Assembly: GCF_000715495.1 (NCBI RefSeq)
Contig: NZ_JNLX01000003.1
Location: forward strand, 1 to 54,850
From: Hymenobacter sp. IS2118
GTDB taxonomy: Bacteria > Bacteroidota > Bacteroidia > Cytophagales > Hymenobacteraceae
DNA: 54,850 bases
Direction: 5' to 3'
In this document: in pieces, positions 1 to 7,375 of the stretch
Layout: the number at the start of each line of letters is the position of its first letter
Position numbering within the stretch: position 1 is the first letter of the stretch
The notes under the pieces: model-generated
What the model was told of the DNA's origin: nothing
The model's input: the letters and a program-made list of their open reading frames with translations, nothing else
Databases searched by the model: none
Made by a program: the position numbers and the translations under genes

Positions 1-325
1 GTCGCCTGGCCAAGCCAGGCGCTCACTTTTTTTAGCCGCCGCTGGCAGCTTAGTCGGCCGGCCCGATCGCTGCCCTTCGAGCAGTCCCGCTAAGCCGTGG
101 TCGCCCCAGGCCGTGAGCCAGTCGTGGACTGTAGCATAGCGCACTGCAAAAAAGATGGCTAACTGAGTCATACTCTGGCCGCGGTGGTGGCCCAGCACGG
201 CTTGAGCACGGGCGGCGCTGGCGGGGGTTGCGCACGTGGTGGCTACACGCCTCAAGGCTCGTCACTTCGTCGGCCGTCAGGGAAAGGGGAAAACGCGAGG
301 TGGTCGGGTAAACCAGGAGATACTG
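1..325 (-). pseudogene. IS630-family transposase, 5' part, frameshifted and cut by window edge
   Basis: Read on the minus strand, the first frame gives a typical IS630 N-terminus (LSLTADEVTSLEA..., about 290-210). It then shifts into a second frame reading RAQAVLGHHRGQSMTQLAIF and VHDWLTAWGDHGLAGLL, followed by SGRPTKL, which is the winged-helix DNA-binding region of IS630-type transposases. The junction is at about 205-210, where an extra C in the minus-strand CGCCGCCCG run breaks the frame. The DDE catalytic domain would lie beyond position 1. No ATG is obvious; the 5' boundary is approximate. Family assignment rests on the helix-turn-helix pattern only. Because of the frameshift it is probably inactive, unless the extra base is a sequencing error. 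Confidence 0.7.
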
Positions 326-413
326 TGATGAAAAGCAAGAAATTGGGCAATTTTTTTATCTTTGGGCTCCTTAAAGGAGGACCTTCGGGTTCATCCTGTG
401 TAGCCTCGTCCCA

Positions 414-1423
414 TTAAACGGTCGGGGCTACTTCTTTTTCCGCCACGTAGGCAGGGTGAAAGAGCGGGTCGTAGGGCCGGTCATTTTTCCAGAGAGAATA
501 GCAGAGCAGCAAGAGTTTGCGCATGACGGCAATCACGCCGGGCTTGCCGCTGGGCGGGCGCGCAAGCGGGCGTAAAAAGCTTTTTTGCTGAGGGTTGAAG
601 CGCAGACTACTGACCGCTGGCAGGTAAAGGGCCGTGCGCAGGCGCACGTTGTCTCGTCGGGAGATGCGCGTAGCCCCGGCCGAGAGGCCGCTTTGACGCT
701 GCACCACGTCCAGCCCGGCGTAGGAGGCGAGCTGCCGCTCGTTTTCCACCAGGCTAAAGCCGTTGGTTTCGGCCACCACCACGATGGCCGTGGTCAGGCC
801 CATGCCGGGCACGCTGTTGAGGTGGGCCAGCTTGCCGGCCAGCTCCGGCTCGGCTTTCAGCAGCGCGGCCAGGTCCTGGTCCACGGCTTTTAGTTGCTCA
901 ATGAGAAGCGCTTGCTGGGCGGCCAGACGTTCCAGGGTGCGGGCGTCGGGCTGGTAGCTGTGCTGGTAGGCGTGGCGCAGGGTTTTGAGCCGCCCGCCCT
1001 GGTCACTCAGGCGCTCGCGGGCCAGGGCCGCAGCTGGCGCAGGGCCGGTGTGGGCGGCTGCCAGGCGGGCAGGGCCCGCTCCAGGCCCAAGTGGCACAGC
1101 AGCCGGGCGTCGAGCTGGTCGGTCTTGCTCTTGAGCTCGGTGCTTTGGGCAAAGTGCTTGACTTTATTGGGCAGCAGCACGCTTAAGGCCTGTGCGTTAT
1201 CCGCCAGAAAATAGGCCAGCGCCTCGTAGTAGACCCCGGTGGCCTCTACCACAAACCAGCGCGGGGCTGCGGTGGGCTGTTGCTTGGCCTTCCACGCCAG
1301 CAAGGCCGCGAAGCCGGCCGGCGTGTTGTCAAACGTGGCTTCTTTGCCGAAATGCAACTGCTGGCTGGTCTCGATGCGGCCGAAACAGGCCACAAACGTG
1401 TCTTTAGCAATGTCAATGGCCAC
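414..1423 (-). pseudogene. IS110-family transposase, split by a one-base deletion
   Basis: Two minus-strand frames together make one IS110/IS116/IS902-type transposase. The 5' frame (1423-1007) has the DEDD RuvC-like domain: AIDIAKDTF (Asp), VVEATGVYYE (Glu) and KTDQLDARL (Asp). The 3' frame (about 1097-414) has the Transposase_20 domain with LNSVPGMGLTTAIVVVAE and SYAGLDVVQRQSG. The frames join at about 1028-1030: restoring one base turns QLRPWPASA-stop into QLRALARERL. The frame stays open upstream of GTG 1423 (PLKYVVAIDIA) but has no ATG there; an out-of-frame ATG lies beyond a run of nine Cs, so a second indel may hide the true start. IS110 elements recombine through a bridge RNA encoded in a non-coding end; see the 1424-1743 entry. 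Probably dead as sequenced. Confidence 0.85.
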
Positions 1424-1743
1424 GACGTACTTGAGCGGGGCGGGGGGGGGAAGGGACAGCGGGCATGGGCGTGGGGTAAAAAGGGGGAAATCAACCAGCC
1501 AGCAAGGTTCTTACCGTAACTATTCTTGTACAAATACGGGATGCTTAAGCGAACCGAGCTCCCTACATACTGTGCAGTCTTCAGGCAAAAACGAGAAACG
1601 AGGCACAGGTTCTCCTATACACGGTCGACACCAAAGAGCCGCCGTTAGAGAATTATGGTGTCCTCGTTTCCTTTTCTGGCTACCTCTCTACTTGAGAGGC
1701 AGTGCAATCATACAAGAGAATTGGGTGCTAACTTCCCAATCTG
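1424..1743 (-). other. Non-coding stretch between IS110 and IS3; candidate IS110 bridge-RNA region
   Basis: About 320 bases separate the IS110 transposase start (minus) from the IS3 transposase start (plus), with no convincing coding frame. Seen here: an inverted repeat GAAACGAGG (about 1592-1600) with CCTCGTTTC (about 1661-1670), extendable by CAC/GTG over a bulge and enclosing about 60 nt with an inner GACACC/GGTGTC pair; and a short hairpin CTCTC-tactt-GAGAG at about 1684-1698. In IS110-group elements the bridge RNA lies upstream of the transposase, as here. Assigning this stretch to IS110 rather than to the IS3 left end is inference; the element boundary was not found. Confidence 0.35.
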
Positions 1744-2949
1744 ATGGAAAAAGCTCCTCCGACAAAACGACCGCGCTATGATGCGGCCTTCCGCGCCGAA
1801 GCGCTGCGGCTGGCCAACGAAAGCCGCTCCACGCTGGCCGCCGCCCGCGCGTTAAATATCGATGCCAAGCGCATTTATGCCTGGCTGAAAGCGGCCCAGC
1901 CGCCCTTGCCCGCCGACCCGACCGAGGCGGCCGAGGTTCGGGCGCTGCGTGCAGCCAGTAAACGGCTGGCGCAGGAGTTGGAGATTTTAAAAAAAAGCCA
2001 TCGCCATCTTCTCCCAGTCCCAGTCCCAGTCCCAGTCCCCGACCCCGTGAGCCCATTGCATTTTATTGAGCAACAACGGACTCACTACCCTGTCCGGCAG
2101 CTGTGCCAGGTCCTGGGCGTGGTGTCCAGCCGCTACTACGCCTGGCGGCAGCGCCCGGCACCGGGGGCGGGAACGGGCGCGGTGCTGGGATGGGAAACGG
2201 AAATGGTGGCCGTGTTTGACCACCACAAACGCCGCTACGGCACACGGCGAATCCAAGCCGAGTTGCGGGCAACGGGCCACCGGGTGGGCCGTCAGGCGCT
2301 ACGCACGGCACTACGCCGCCATGGACGGAAAGCGTTGCAGCCCAAGTCGTTCGTGCCGCGCACCACCGATTCGACGTATGGGCAGCGCTACGCCCCCAAT
2401 TTGCTGCTGGACCAGCCGCCTGCCATGCAGGCCAACCAGGTGTGGGTGAGCGACATTACCTGCCTGCCGCTGGCCAGCGGCGCTTGGTCCTACCTGTGCG
2501 CGTTTCAAGACCTGTTCACCAAACACGTGGTGGGCTGGTAGGTGCGCGCCGATATGCCCGAGGCCCTGGTCACCAGTGCCTTGCAGCGGGCATTGCTGGC
2601 CCAACGGCCTGCGCCCGGCCTCATCGTCCATTCCGACCGGGGGCGTACCCGGTAGGGCGGGCAATACGTGGGCAACACCTACAAGGCCCTGCTGCGCAAT
2701 GCGAAGGCCCAGCTCTCGCACAGCCGGCGCGGCGAGTGCTACGACAACGCGCAAGCGGAAAGCCTCTGGTCCCGCCTCAAAACCGAGGAACTCGAAGCCC
2801 GCGACTGGCCCGTTTTTGCCGACCTGGCCGACGCGCAGGCAAGCGTGGCCGACTATTTTGACTACTACAACCACGAGCGCCGTCACTCCAGTATTGGCTA
2901 TCAGAAACCATATCAATTTCATCAACAGCAACTTAACAACATTACCTAA
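1744..2949 (+). pseudogene. IS3-family OrfAB transposase with two in-frame amber stops
   Basis: OrfA part: KRPRYDAAFRAEALRLANES, the DAKRIYAWLKAAQ helix-turn-helix, and a heptad helix ending in LAQELEILKK. OrfB part: HYPVRQLCQVLGVVSSRYYAW, then the rve/DDE integrase core with Asp in WVSDITCLPL, Asp in IVHSDRG and Glu in AESLWSRLKTEEL, ending RRHSSIGYQKPYQFH. The frame is cut by TAG at 2539-2541 (after VVGW) and TAG at 2653-2655. The second lies in a 15-nt in-frame insertion that splits the usual HSDRGGQYVG motif. OrfA and OrfB are fused in one frame through a run of eight As at about 1989-1996, followed by a CCCAGT tandem repeat coding for PVPVPVPVP. Possible terminal inverted repeats are GAGAATTGGGT (about 1717) and its imperfect complement at about 2944-2954. 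Probably inactive. Confidence 0.85.
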
Positions 2950-3406
2950 TTCTCTCCTGCTTAACTAGACCACCTCAAGATGCTTCAACTGCGCTCAGTA
3001 TGACCGTTTGGGTATTTTTCGGATAGACTCTAAGCCCTAGTGGTGCCACGAATCGCCCGAAGGGCTCCGTGGTATTACCTTGCCTCATACCACCGAAATA
3101 GCCATTAATCTGTTGATTTAGCGGGTGTAGCTCCTTGTATGTTGGTTGAAAATTTGGAGGACTATGCCACTAACGGCAGGCTCGCAGAAGTAAGGTGGGC
3201 GCAGGGCGTACCAACCCACTTTAGCCTTTGTATTGTAAGTGGTGGCCTCCTTTGGATTTGTGGCAACACGTTCATTGCCTGGCTTTCACGTTGAAAGTGT
3301 CGAAAATTAGCGGATTGGGCGAGGGCCAGCGGACAGTTCGCTTGCCCAAACTTCCTCACACATCTCCTTGAAACAACTTTGCACTTCCGACCCCATGCCG
3401 TGAAGC
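2950..3406. other. Intergenic stretch beside the IS cluster, no gene seen
   Basis: About 450 bases from the IS3 transposase end to the terminator at 3407. It includes the word CTGCGCTCAGTATGAC (about 2990-3005), which recurs almost exactly at about 43994 (CTGCGCTCAGCATGAC), and a weak hairpin with GTGGTGCCACG and CTCCGTGGTATTAC arms near 3040-3080. Open frames here have no recognisable protein features. It may hold the right end of the IS3 element and remnants of whatever it entered. Confidence 0.4.
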
Positions 3407-3434
3407 AAAAAAAAACCCGCGCCAAAGGTGCGGG
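3407..3434 (-). terminator. Intrinsic terminator behind the LytTR gene and small ORF
   Basis: On the minus strand the stem CCCGCACC-ttt-GGCGCGGG (8 bp with one G-U pair) is followed by nine Ts. The T-run on that side shows it ends transcripts coming from the LytTR gene and the small ORF at 3459-3545. Confidence 0.8.
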
Positions 3435-3458
3435 TCTTTCTGAGCTATGAAAACAAAC

Positions 3459-3545
3459 TTAGTCGTCGGCAATAGTAGCTACTAGCTCGCTGCAACCGAT
3501 AACCGAATCAAAGGTGGGGTATTTTGGAACAGGATAAACTAGCAT
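3459..3545 (-). CDS. Possible 28-residue small ORF between a LytTR regulator and its terminator
   Basis: ATG at 3545 and TAA at 3461-3459 give a 28-residue peptide beginning MLVYPVPKYPTFDS and ending ELVATIADD, with one Cys (IGCSE). The same frame is open back to GTG 3569 (36 residues) and is closed by TAG just before that. It lies 81 nt behind the LytTR gene on the same strand, and the T9 terminator follows 24 nt after its stop. So it fills the 190-nt trailer that would otherwise be unexplained. No family is recognised. It could be a co-transcribed peptide, the remains of a decayed gene, or chance. Confidence 0.3.
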   Translation of the reverse strand: MLVYPVPKYPTFDSVIGCSELVATIADD

Positions 3546-3626
3546 TTCGGTGAGTCGGGGGATTGACACGGCGAACGGCAGCTATAGCGGGGTGCAAGGC
3601 GACACTTCGGCTGGCCATTGGTGATT

Positions 3627-4571
3627 TTAGACCAGATTCAAGCGGCCAAGCAGTCCGGCTTTGTAAGAGTTGCCAATGGGAACGCGCACCGGTGCGCGGG
3701 ACGAAATAGTGTCCCGTACCCCATCCAAAAGGGCTGAATCGGCCTCAATGGTCATGATGCGGTCGAGGCGAACGATGTATTTCCGGTGCACACGAGCGAA
3801 GTCGCGGACGGGTAGTTTTGTTTCCAGGTCCTTCATCGTGCCGTACACTGTAAACCGCTCGCGGGTAGTGTGTAGGTTGACGTAATCACCCAATGCTTCC
3901 ACATACTGGAGGTCGGCGGTGGCAATGCGGACCAGGCGTTGGTCTTGTTTAACAAAAATTTCTGCCCGGTTATTGGCGTAGAGAGCATCGCCGGTATTGT
4001 TGGCCATGCGTAGGACGCCTTCCAGCTTCTGCCGCTCGTCTTCGAGCTGAATGCGGACGCGCCGGAGTTCCAGATGGGCCATCACCTGGCGGGCCAGAAT
4101 GCGCAGGGCCTCACGCTGGTCTCCGGTCAGTTCCCGGGGGACGGTGTCTAAGGCGCAGAGGGTGCCCAAGGGCTGGCCTTCGGGGGAGAGCAGCGGCGCA
4201 CCAGCATAAAAACGTATATTAGGGTTGCCGGTTACTAGCGGATTCTGGGCAAAACGCGCATCCAAGGTGGCATCCGGTACCTCATAAATATCGTCGGCCC
4301 GCATGGCATACTGACAAAACGCATGTTCGCGGGGCGTTTCCTTCATTTCCATTCCTACCCGGGCTTTGAACCACTGCCGTTCGTCGTCAATTAAGGAAAC
4401 CAATGACATCGGAGTGCCGCAAATGAACGCAGAGAGTTGCGCCAGGTCATTGAATACTTGCTCAGGGTCAGTATCCAGCACCTGGTAGCTGTGGAGGGCT
4501 TCCAAGCGTTCCGGCTCGTTAACTTGACGCAGCGAAGCGTCGGCCTGGGTTGTGCGCTTCGATGATTTCAC
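3627..4571 (-). CDS. GAF-LytTR transcriptional regulator
   Basis: A 314-residue cytoplasmic protein. Residues about 28-168 form a GAF domain of the kind found in phytochrome-related sensors (QVFNDLAQLSAFICGTP, FYAGAPLLSPEGQPLGTLCA). A helical linker follows (about 170-205), then a LytTR DNA-binding domain at about 208-312 (DLQYVEALGDYVNLHT, RVHRKYIVRLDRI, VPIGNSYKAGLLGRL). LytTR proteins are usually response regulators with a receiver domain; here a GAF domain takes that place, suggesting direct sensing of a small ligand or redox state rather than phosphorylation. No histidine kinase is adjacent. ATG 4571 is the first good start. The gene is divergent from tatA (4836), so the 264-bp gap may carry promoters for both. 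Confidence 0.85.
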   Translation of the reverse strand: MKSSKRTTQADASLRQVNEPERLEALHSYQVLDTDPEQVFNDLAQLSAFICGTPMSLVSLIDDERQWFKARVGMEMKETPREHAFCQYAMRADDIYEVPDATLDARFAQNPLVTGNPNIRFYAGAPLLSPEGQPLGTLCALDTVPRELTGDQREALRILARQVMAHLELRRVRIQLEDERQKLEGVLRMANNTGDALYANNRAEIFVKQDQRLVRIATADLQYVEALGDYVNLHTTRERFTVYGTMKDLETKLPVRDFARVHRKYIVRLDRIMTIEADSALLDGVRDTISSRAPVRVPIGNSYKAGLLGRLNLV

Positions 4572-4755
4572 AGCAGCGTGGTAAGTATAGTATTTTCGTT
4601 ATGAACCAATTATGGTAATAGACTGGTTGGTAAAGCTACATAATGTGCTGAGGAAAGCAGGGAAGGATTCCGCGCAACTTTCATTCTCAGCCTGCCAATA
4701 GGTGTAAATTGCCGGTTAATGAACTGGAATACTCTTCCAAAACCGCACTGCCAGG

Positions 4756-4763
4756 TATCTTTG
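4756..4763 (+). promoter_or_regulatory. Bacteroidota -7 box (TATCTTTG) ahead of the tatA pair
   Basis: An exact match to TAnnTTTG, 72 nt before the ATG of the first TatA-like gene. A clear -33 TTTG is not seen at the expected distance. Confidence 0.4.
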
Positions 4764-4835
4764 GAACTCCAAAAGTCGTTCAGCCTCGTATATCGCCATT
4801 CATCAACTTAACCGGGCCCAATCCCTTCTTAACGT

Positions 4836-5141
4836 ATGCTTCATTCTTTGTTTTTAATCGGCAGCTTCGGTACGACCGAAATCTTGCTCATTGTGTTTGT
4901 TATTGTCTTGTTATTTGGCGCTAAACGCATTCCCGAGCTATTCAAAGGCATGGGCCAGGGCGTTCGTGAGTTTAAGGATGCTAGCAAAGTGGCTGAAAAC
5001 GAGCAGCCCCAGTACCGCGACCAGCCCATGGCACCACCCGTGCAGCCGCCTTATCAGCAGCCCGGCGCTCCGCAGCAAGGCTATCAGCAGCCCGTGCCGC
5101 CCGTTTACAATCCCAACGACCCCAACAACCAGCCGCGCTAA
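4836..5141 (+). CDS. tatA: TatA/E-family twin-arginine translocase subunit (first copy)
   Basis: A 101-residue protein with the TatA layout: a short periplasmic N-terminus, one transmembrane helix ([20 protein letters not shown]), the FG-K-IPEL hinge, and an amphipathic helix ([18 protein letters not shown]). The tail (residues 52-101) is low-complexity, rich in Pro, Gln and Tyr, and lacks family similarity. TatA oligomerises to let folded proteins cross the inner membrane together with TatC; no tatC lies in this window. It is followed 18 nt later by a second TatA-like gene and then gatA, in one apparent operon. Confidence 0.9.
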   Translation: MLHSLFLIGSFGTTEILLIVFVIVLLFGAKRIPELFKGMGQGVREFKDASKVAENEQPQYRDQPMAPPVQPPYQQPGAPQQGYQQPVPPVYNPNDPNNQPR

Positions 5142-5159
5142 TCCGCGCACTTCTGACTC

Positions 5160-5636
5160 ATGCAAATCCCTTTCATGCTCTTTTTGGGCGACATCGGCGG
5201 CTCTGAGCTCATGCTCATCATGGTCGTCATACTCATTTTTTTTGGGGCTAATAAAATACCGGAGCTGGCGCGGGGCCTGGGCAAAGGAATCCGCGAGTTT
5301 AAGGACGCCAGCACTGAAATCCGTAAGGAATTTGAGCAGGCCGGCCAGCCCGCCCCCACGAACTACGCGCAGCAGCAGCCGGTTTACGACGCCCACAACC
5401 AACCCGTGAGTTCATTGCCAACTACTCCGGCAGCGGACACGGGCTCGGGCTTTGACCCGTGGGCGGCACCGGCCACGGCCTCGGTCATGCCAACCGCCGA
5501 TGCCGACTACTCCGCAACAGACAATGCCCCGGCGCCCGCGCCACCCGTTGCGCCCACGCTGCCCCCCAACCTGGCGCCGGAAGGTACTCAGCCCCGGCAG
5601 CCGTACGTGCCGGCGGCCCCAAATCCCAACGTATAG
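5160..5636 (+). CDS. TatA/E-family protein (second copy) with long Pro/Ala-rich tail
   Basis: 158 residues. The N-terminal part repeats the TatA pattern (GGSELMLIMVVILIFFGANK, then KIPELARGLGKGIREFKDAS). The next 100 residues are a Pro/Ala/Gln/Thr-rich tail of low complexity, about twice as long as in the first copy. A tandem duplication that has diverged is the likely origin, since the two share the FGA(K/N)(R/K)IPEL hinge and REFKDAS. Whether it works as TatA, TatB or TatE cannot be told from sequence. The stop at 5634-5636 lies 32 nt before the gatA start. Confidence 0.85.
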   Translation: MQIPFMLFLGDIGGSELMLIMVVILIFFGANKIPELARGLGKGIREFKDASTEIRKEFEQAGQPAPTNYAQQQPVYDAHNQPVSSLPTTPAADTGSGFDPWAAPATASVMPTADADYSATDNAPAPAPPVAPTLPPNLAPEGTQPRQPYVPAAPNPNV

Positions 5637-5668
5637 CGCTCAACCGCTCACCTAATCTGCAAAACAGC

Positions 5669-7096
5669 TTGAAGCGTTTTCATTCCTTATCCGAAGTTCG
5701 TAGCGAGCTGGCGGCGGGCACCACGTCCTGCCGCCAGCTCGTGGAGTATTACCTGGACAACATTGAGCGCCAGCAGCATCTCAATGCCTTTTTGGAAGTG
5801 TGGCCCGACGAGGCCCGCGCCCAGGCCGAGGCCATTGATGCCAAGTTAGCGGCTGGCACCGCCGGGCCGCTGGCCGGCATGGTTATCGGCATCAAAGACG
5901 TGCTGGCCTACGCGGGCCATGCGCTACAAAGCAGTAGCCGCATGCTGGACGGGTTCAAATCGCTCTTTACCGGCACGGCTGTGCAGCGCTTGCTCGATGC
6001 CGATGCCATCCTGATTGGCCGCCAGAACTGCGACGAGTTTGCCATGGGCGGCTCGAACGAAACGTCATTTTTCGGTCCGGCCCGGAACGCGGCCGACCCC
6101 GAGCGGGTGCCCGGCGGTTCGTCGGGCGGTTCGGCCGTGGCCGTGCAGGCCGATATGTGCCTGGCCTCCATTGGGTCCGACACGGGCGGTTCGGTGCGGC
6201 AGCCGGCAGCTTTTTGCGGCGTTATTGGTCTGAAGCCCACGTACTCGCGCATTTCCCGCTATGGTTTGGTGGCGTTCGCTTCGTCGTTCGACCAGATTGG
6301 GCCCATCACGCGCTCGGTGCAGGACGCCGCGCTGTTGCTGGAAATAATGGCCGGCCCCGACGGCATGGACAGCACCGCCAGCCAGCGCGAAGTGCCCGCA
6401 TACAGCCAGCAGCTCACGCCGGCGCCGCATTACCGCATTGGTTACATTGCCGATGCCATTGATAGCGAGGGGTTGAATCCTGAAATCAAAGCGGCGCTGG
6501 AAACTCAGCTCGACATCTTGCGTGGCCAGGGCCACGTGGTGGAAGCGGTGGATTTCCCGTACCTGGATTTTATGATTCCGACTTATTACATCCTCACCAC
6601 CGCTGAGGCTAGCTCAAATTTGGGCCGCTTCGACGGGGTGAAGTACGGCCACCGGGCCGCCGACGCCACCGATTTGGAGTCGCTGTACAAGAAAAGCCGT
6701 TCCCAGGGTTTTGGTGCGGAAGTTCAGCGCCGCATTCTGCTAGGCACGTTTGTGCTCAGCGCCAATTATTACGATGCTTACTACACCAAGGCCCAGCGTG
6801 TGCGCCGCCTGATTAAGGATAAAACCGACGAGCTGTTGCGCCAGTTCGACTTTTTGGTATTGCCCACTACGCCGACTACGGCCTTCAAAATAGGCGAGAA
6901 GCAGGACCCGGTTTCCATGTATCTGGCTGATATTTTTACGGTGCAGGCCTCACTAGCCGGCGTGCCCGCGATTTCCGTTCCGATAGGGGAGGACGCGGCC
7001 GGCTTGCCCATTGGCCTGCAGGTAATGGCTGGTGCCTTCCGCGAAGCCGATTTGCTGGCCTTTGCGAGTGTGCTGACAGAAGAAATAGTGGCTTAA
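5669..7096 (+). CDS. gatA: Glutamyl-tRNA(Gln) amidotransferase subunit A
   Basis: 475 residues from a TTG start (KRFHSLSEVRSELAAGTTS). The amidase-signature triad is visible: Lys in MVIGIKDVL (about residue 75), cis-Ser in PGGSSGGSAVAV (about 150) and nucleophile Ser in SIGSDTGGSVRQPA (about 174). GatA hydrolyses glutamine and passes ammonia to GatB/GatC to convert Glu-tRNA(Gln) to Gln-tRNA(Gln) in the cytoplasm. The open frame extends upstream into the TatA-like gene, but the TTG at 5669 gives the usual family length and N-terminus; no ATG is nearby. gatB and gatC are not in this window. Followed by a strong terminator. Confidence 0.93.
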   Translation: MKRFHSLSEVRSELAAGTTSCRQLVEYYLDNIERQQHLNAFLEVWPDEARAQAEAIDAKLAAGTAGPLAGMVIGIKDVLAYAGHALQSSSRMLDGFKSLFTGTAVQRLLDADAILIGRQNCDEFAMGGSNETSFFGPARNAADPERVPGGSSGGSAVAVQADMCLASIGSDTGGSVRQPAAFCGVIGLKPTYSRISRYGLVAFASSFDQIGPITRSVQDAALLLEIMAGPDGMDSTASQREVPAYSQQLTPAPHYRIGYIADAIDSEGLNPEIKAALETQLDILRGQGHVVEAVDFPYLDFMIPTYYILTTAEASSNLGRFDGVKYGHRAADATDLESLYKKSRSQGFGAEVQRRILLGTFVLSANYYDAYYTKAQRVRRLIKDKTDELLRQFDFLVLPTTPTTAFKIGEKQDPVSMYLADIFTVQASLAGVPAISVPIGEDAAGLPIGLQVMAGAFREADLLAFASVLTEEIVA

Positions 7097-7110
7097 CTGC
7101 CAAACAAACA

Positions 7111-7156
7111 GCATAAAAAATGGCCGCCCACTGTAGTAGGCGGCCATTTTTTATGC
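7111..7156 (+). terminator. Terminator behind gatA
   Basis: A perfect 18-bp stem, GCATAAAAAATGGCCGCC paired with GGCGGCCATTTTTTATGC, around a 10-nt loop, with A and T tracts on both flanks. It follows the gatA stop by 14 nt and should work in either direction. Confidence 0.9.
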
Positions 7157-7375
7157 TACCAGCGTGTTGCTCCCATCTGGCTACAGGAATTGCGTTAGCG
7201 GCAGATGGCAATTTTTCGGCGCTAGCGTTGCTGAAAGCAGACCGGCAGTCAAGTGTTTGGCTCCCTTCGCAATTCAACCTTGATTTGGAGCGCAAGACAA
7301 AGGCCGGCTTTAATTTTCTCTAAAACCTCCAGCGCTACCTATACAAGTTCTTTACCCTTGCGCTATCTTAGTGCT

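Noticed and set aside
2539..2655. Amber recoding (TAG read as an amino acid)
   Set aside because: TAG is used as a normal stop by many genes here (for example sprA, the second TatA gene and the DUF5686 fusion), and one TAG sits in an insertion; decay is simpler.
3162..3425. 87-codon minus-strand frame
   Set aside because: It runs through the terminator at 3407-3434 and shows no protein-like pattern.
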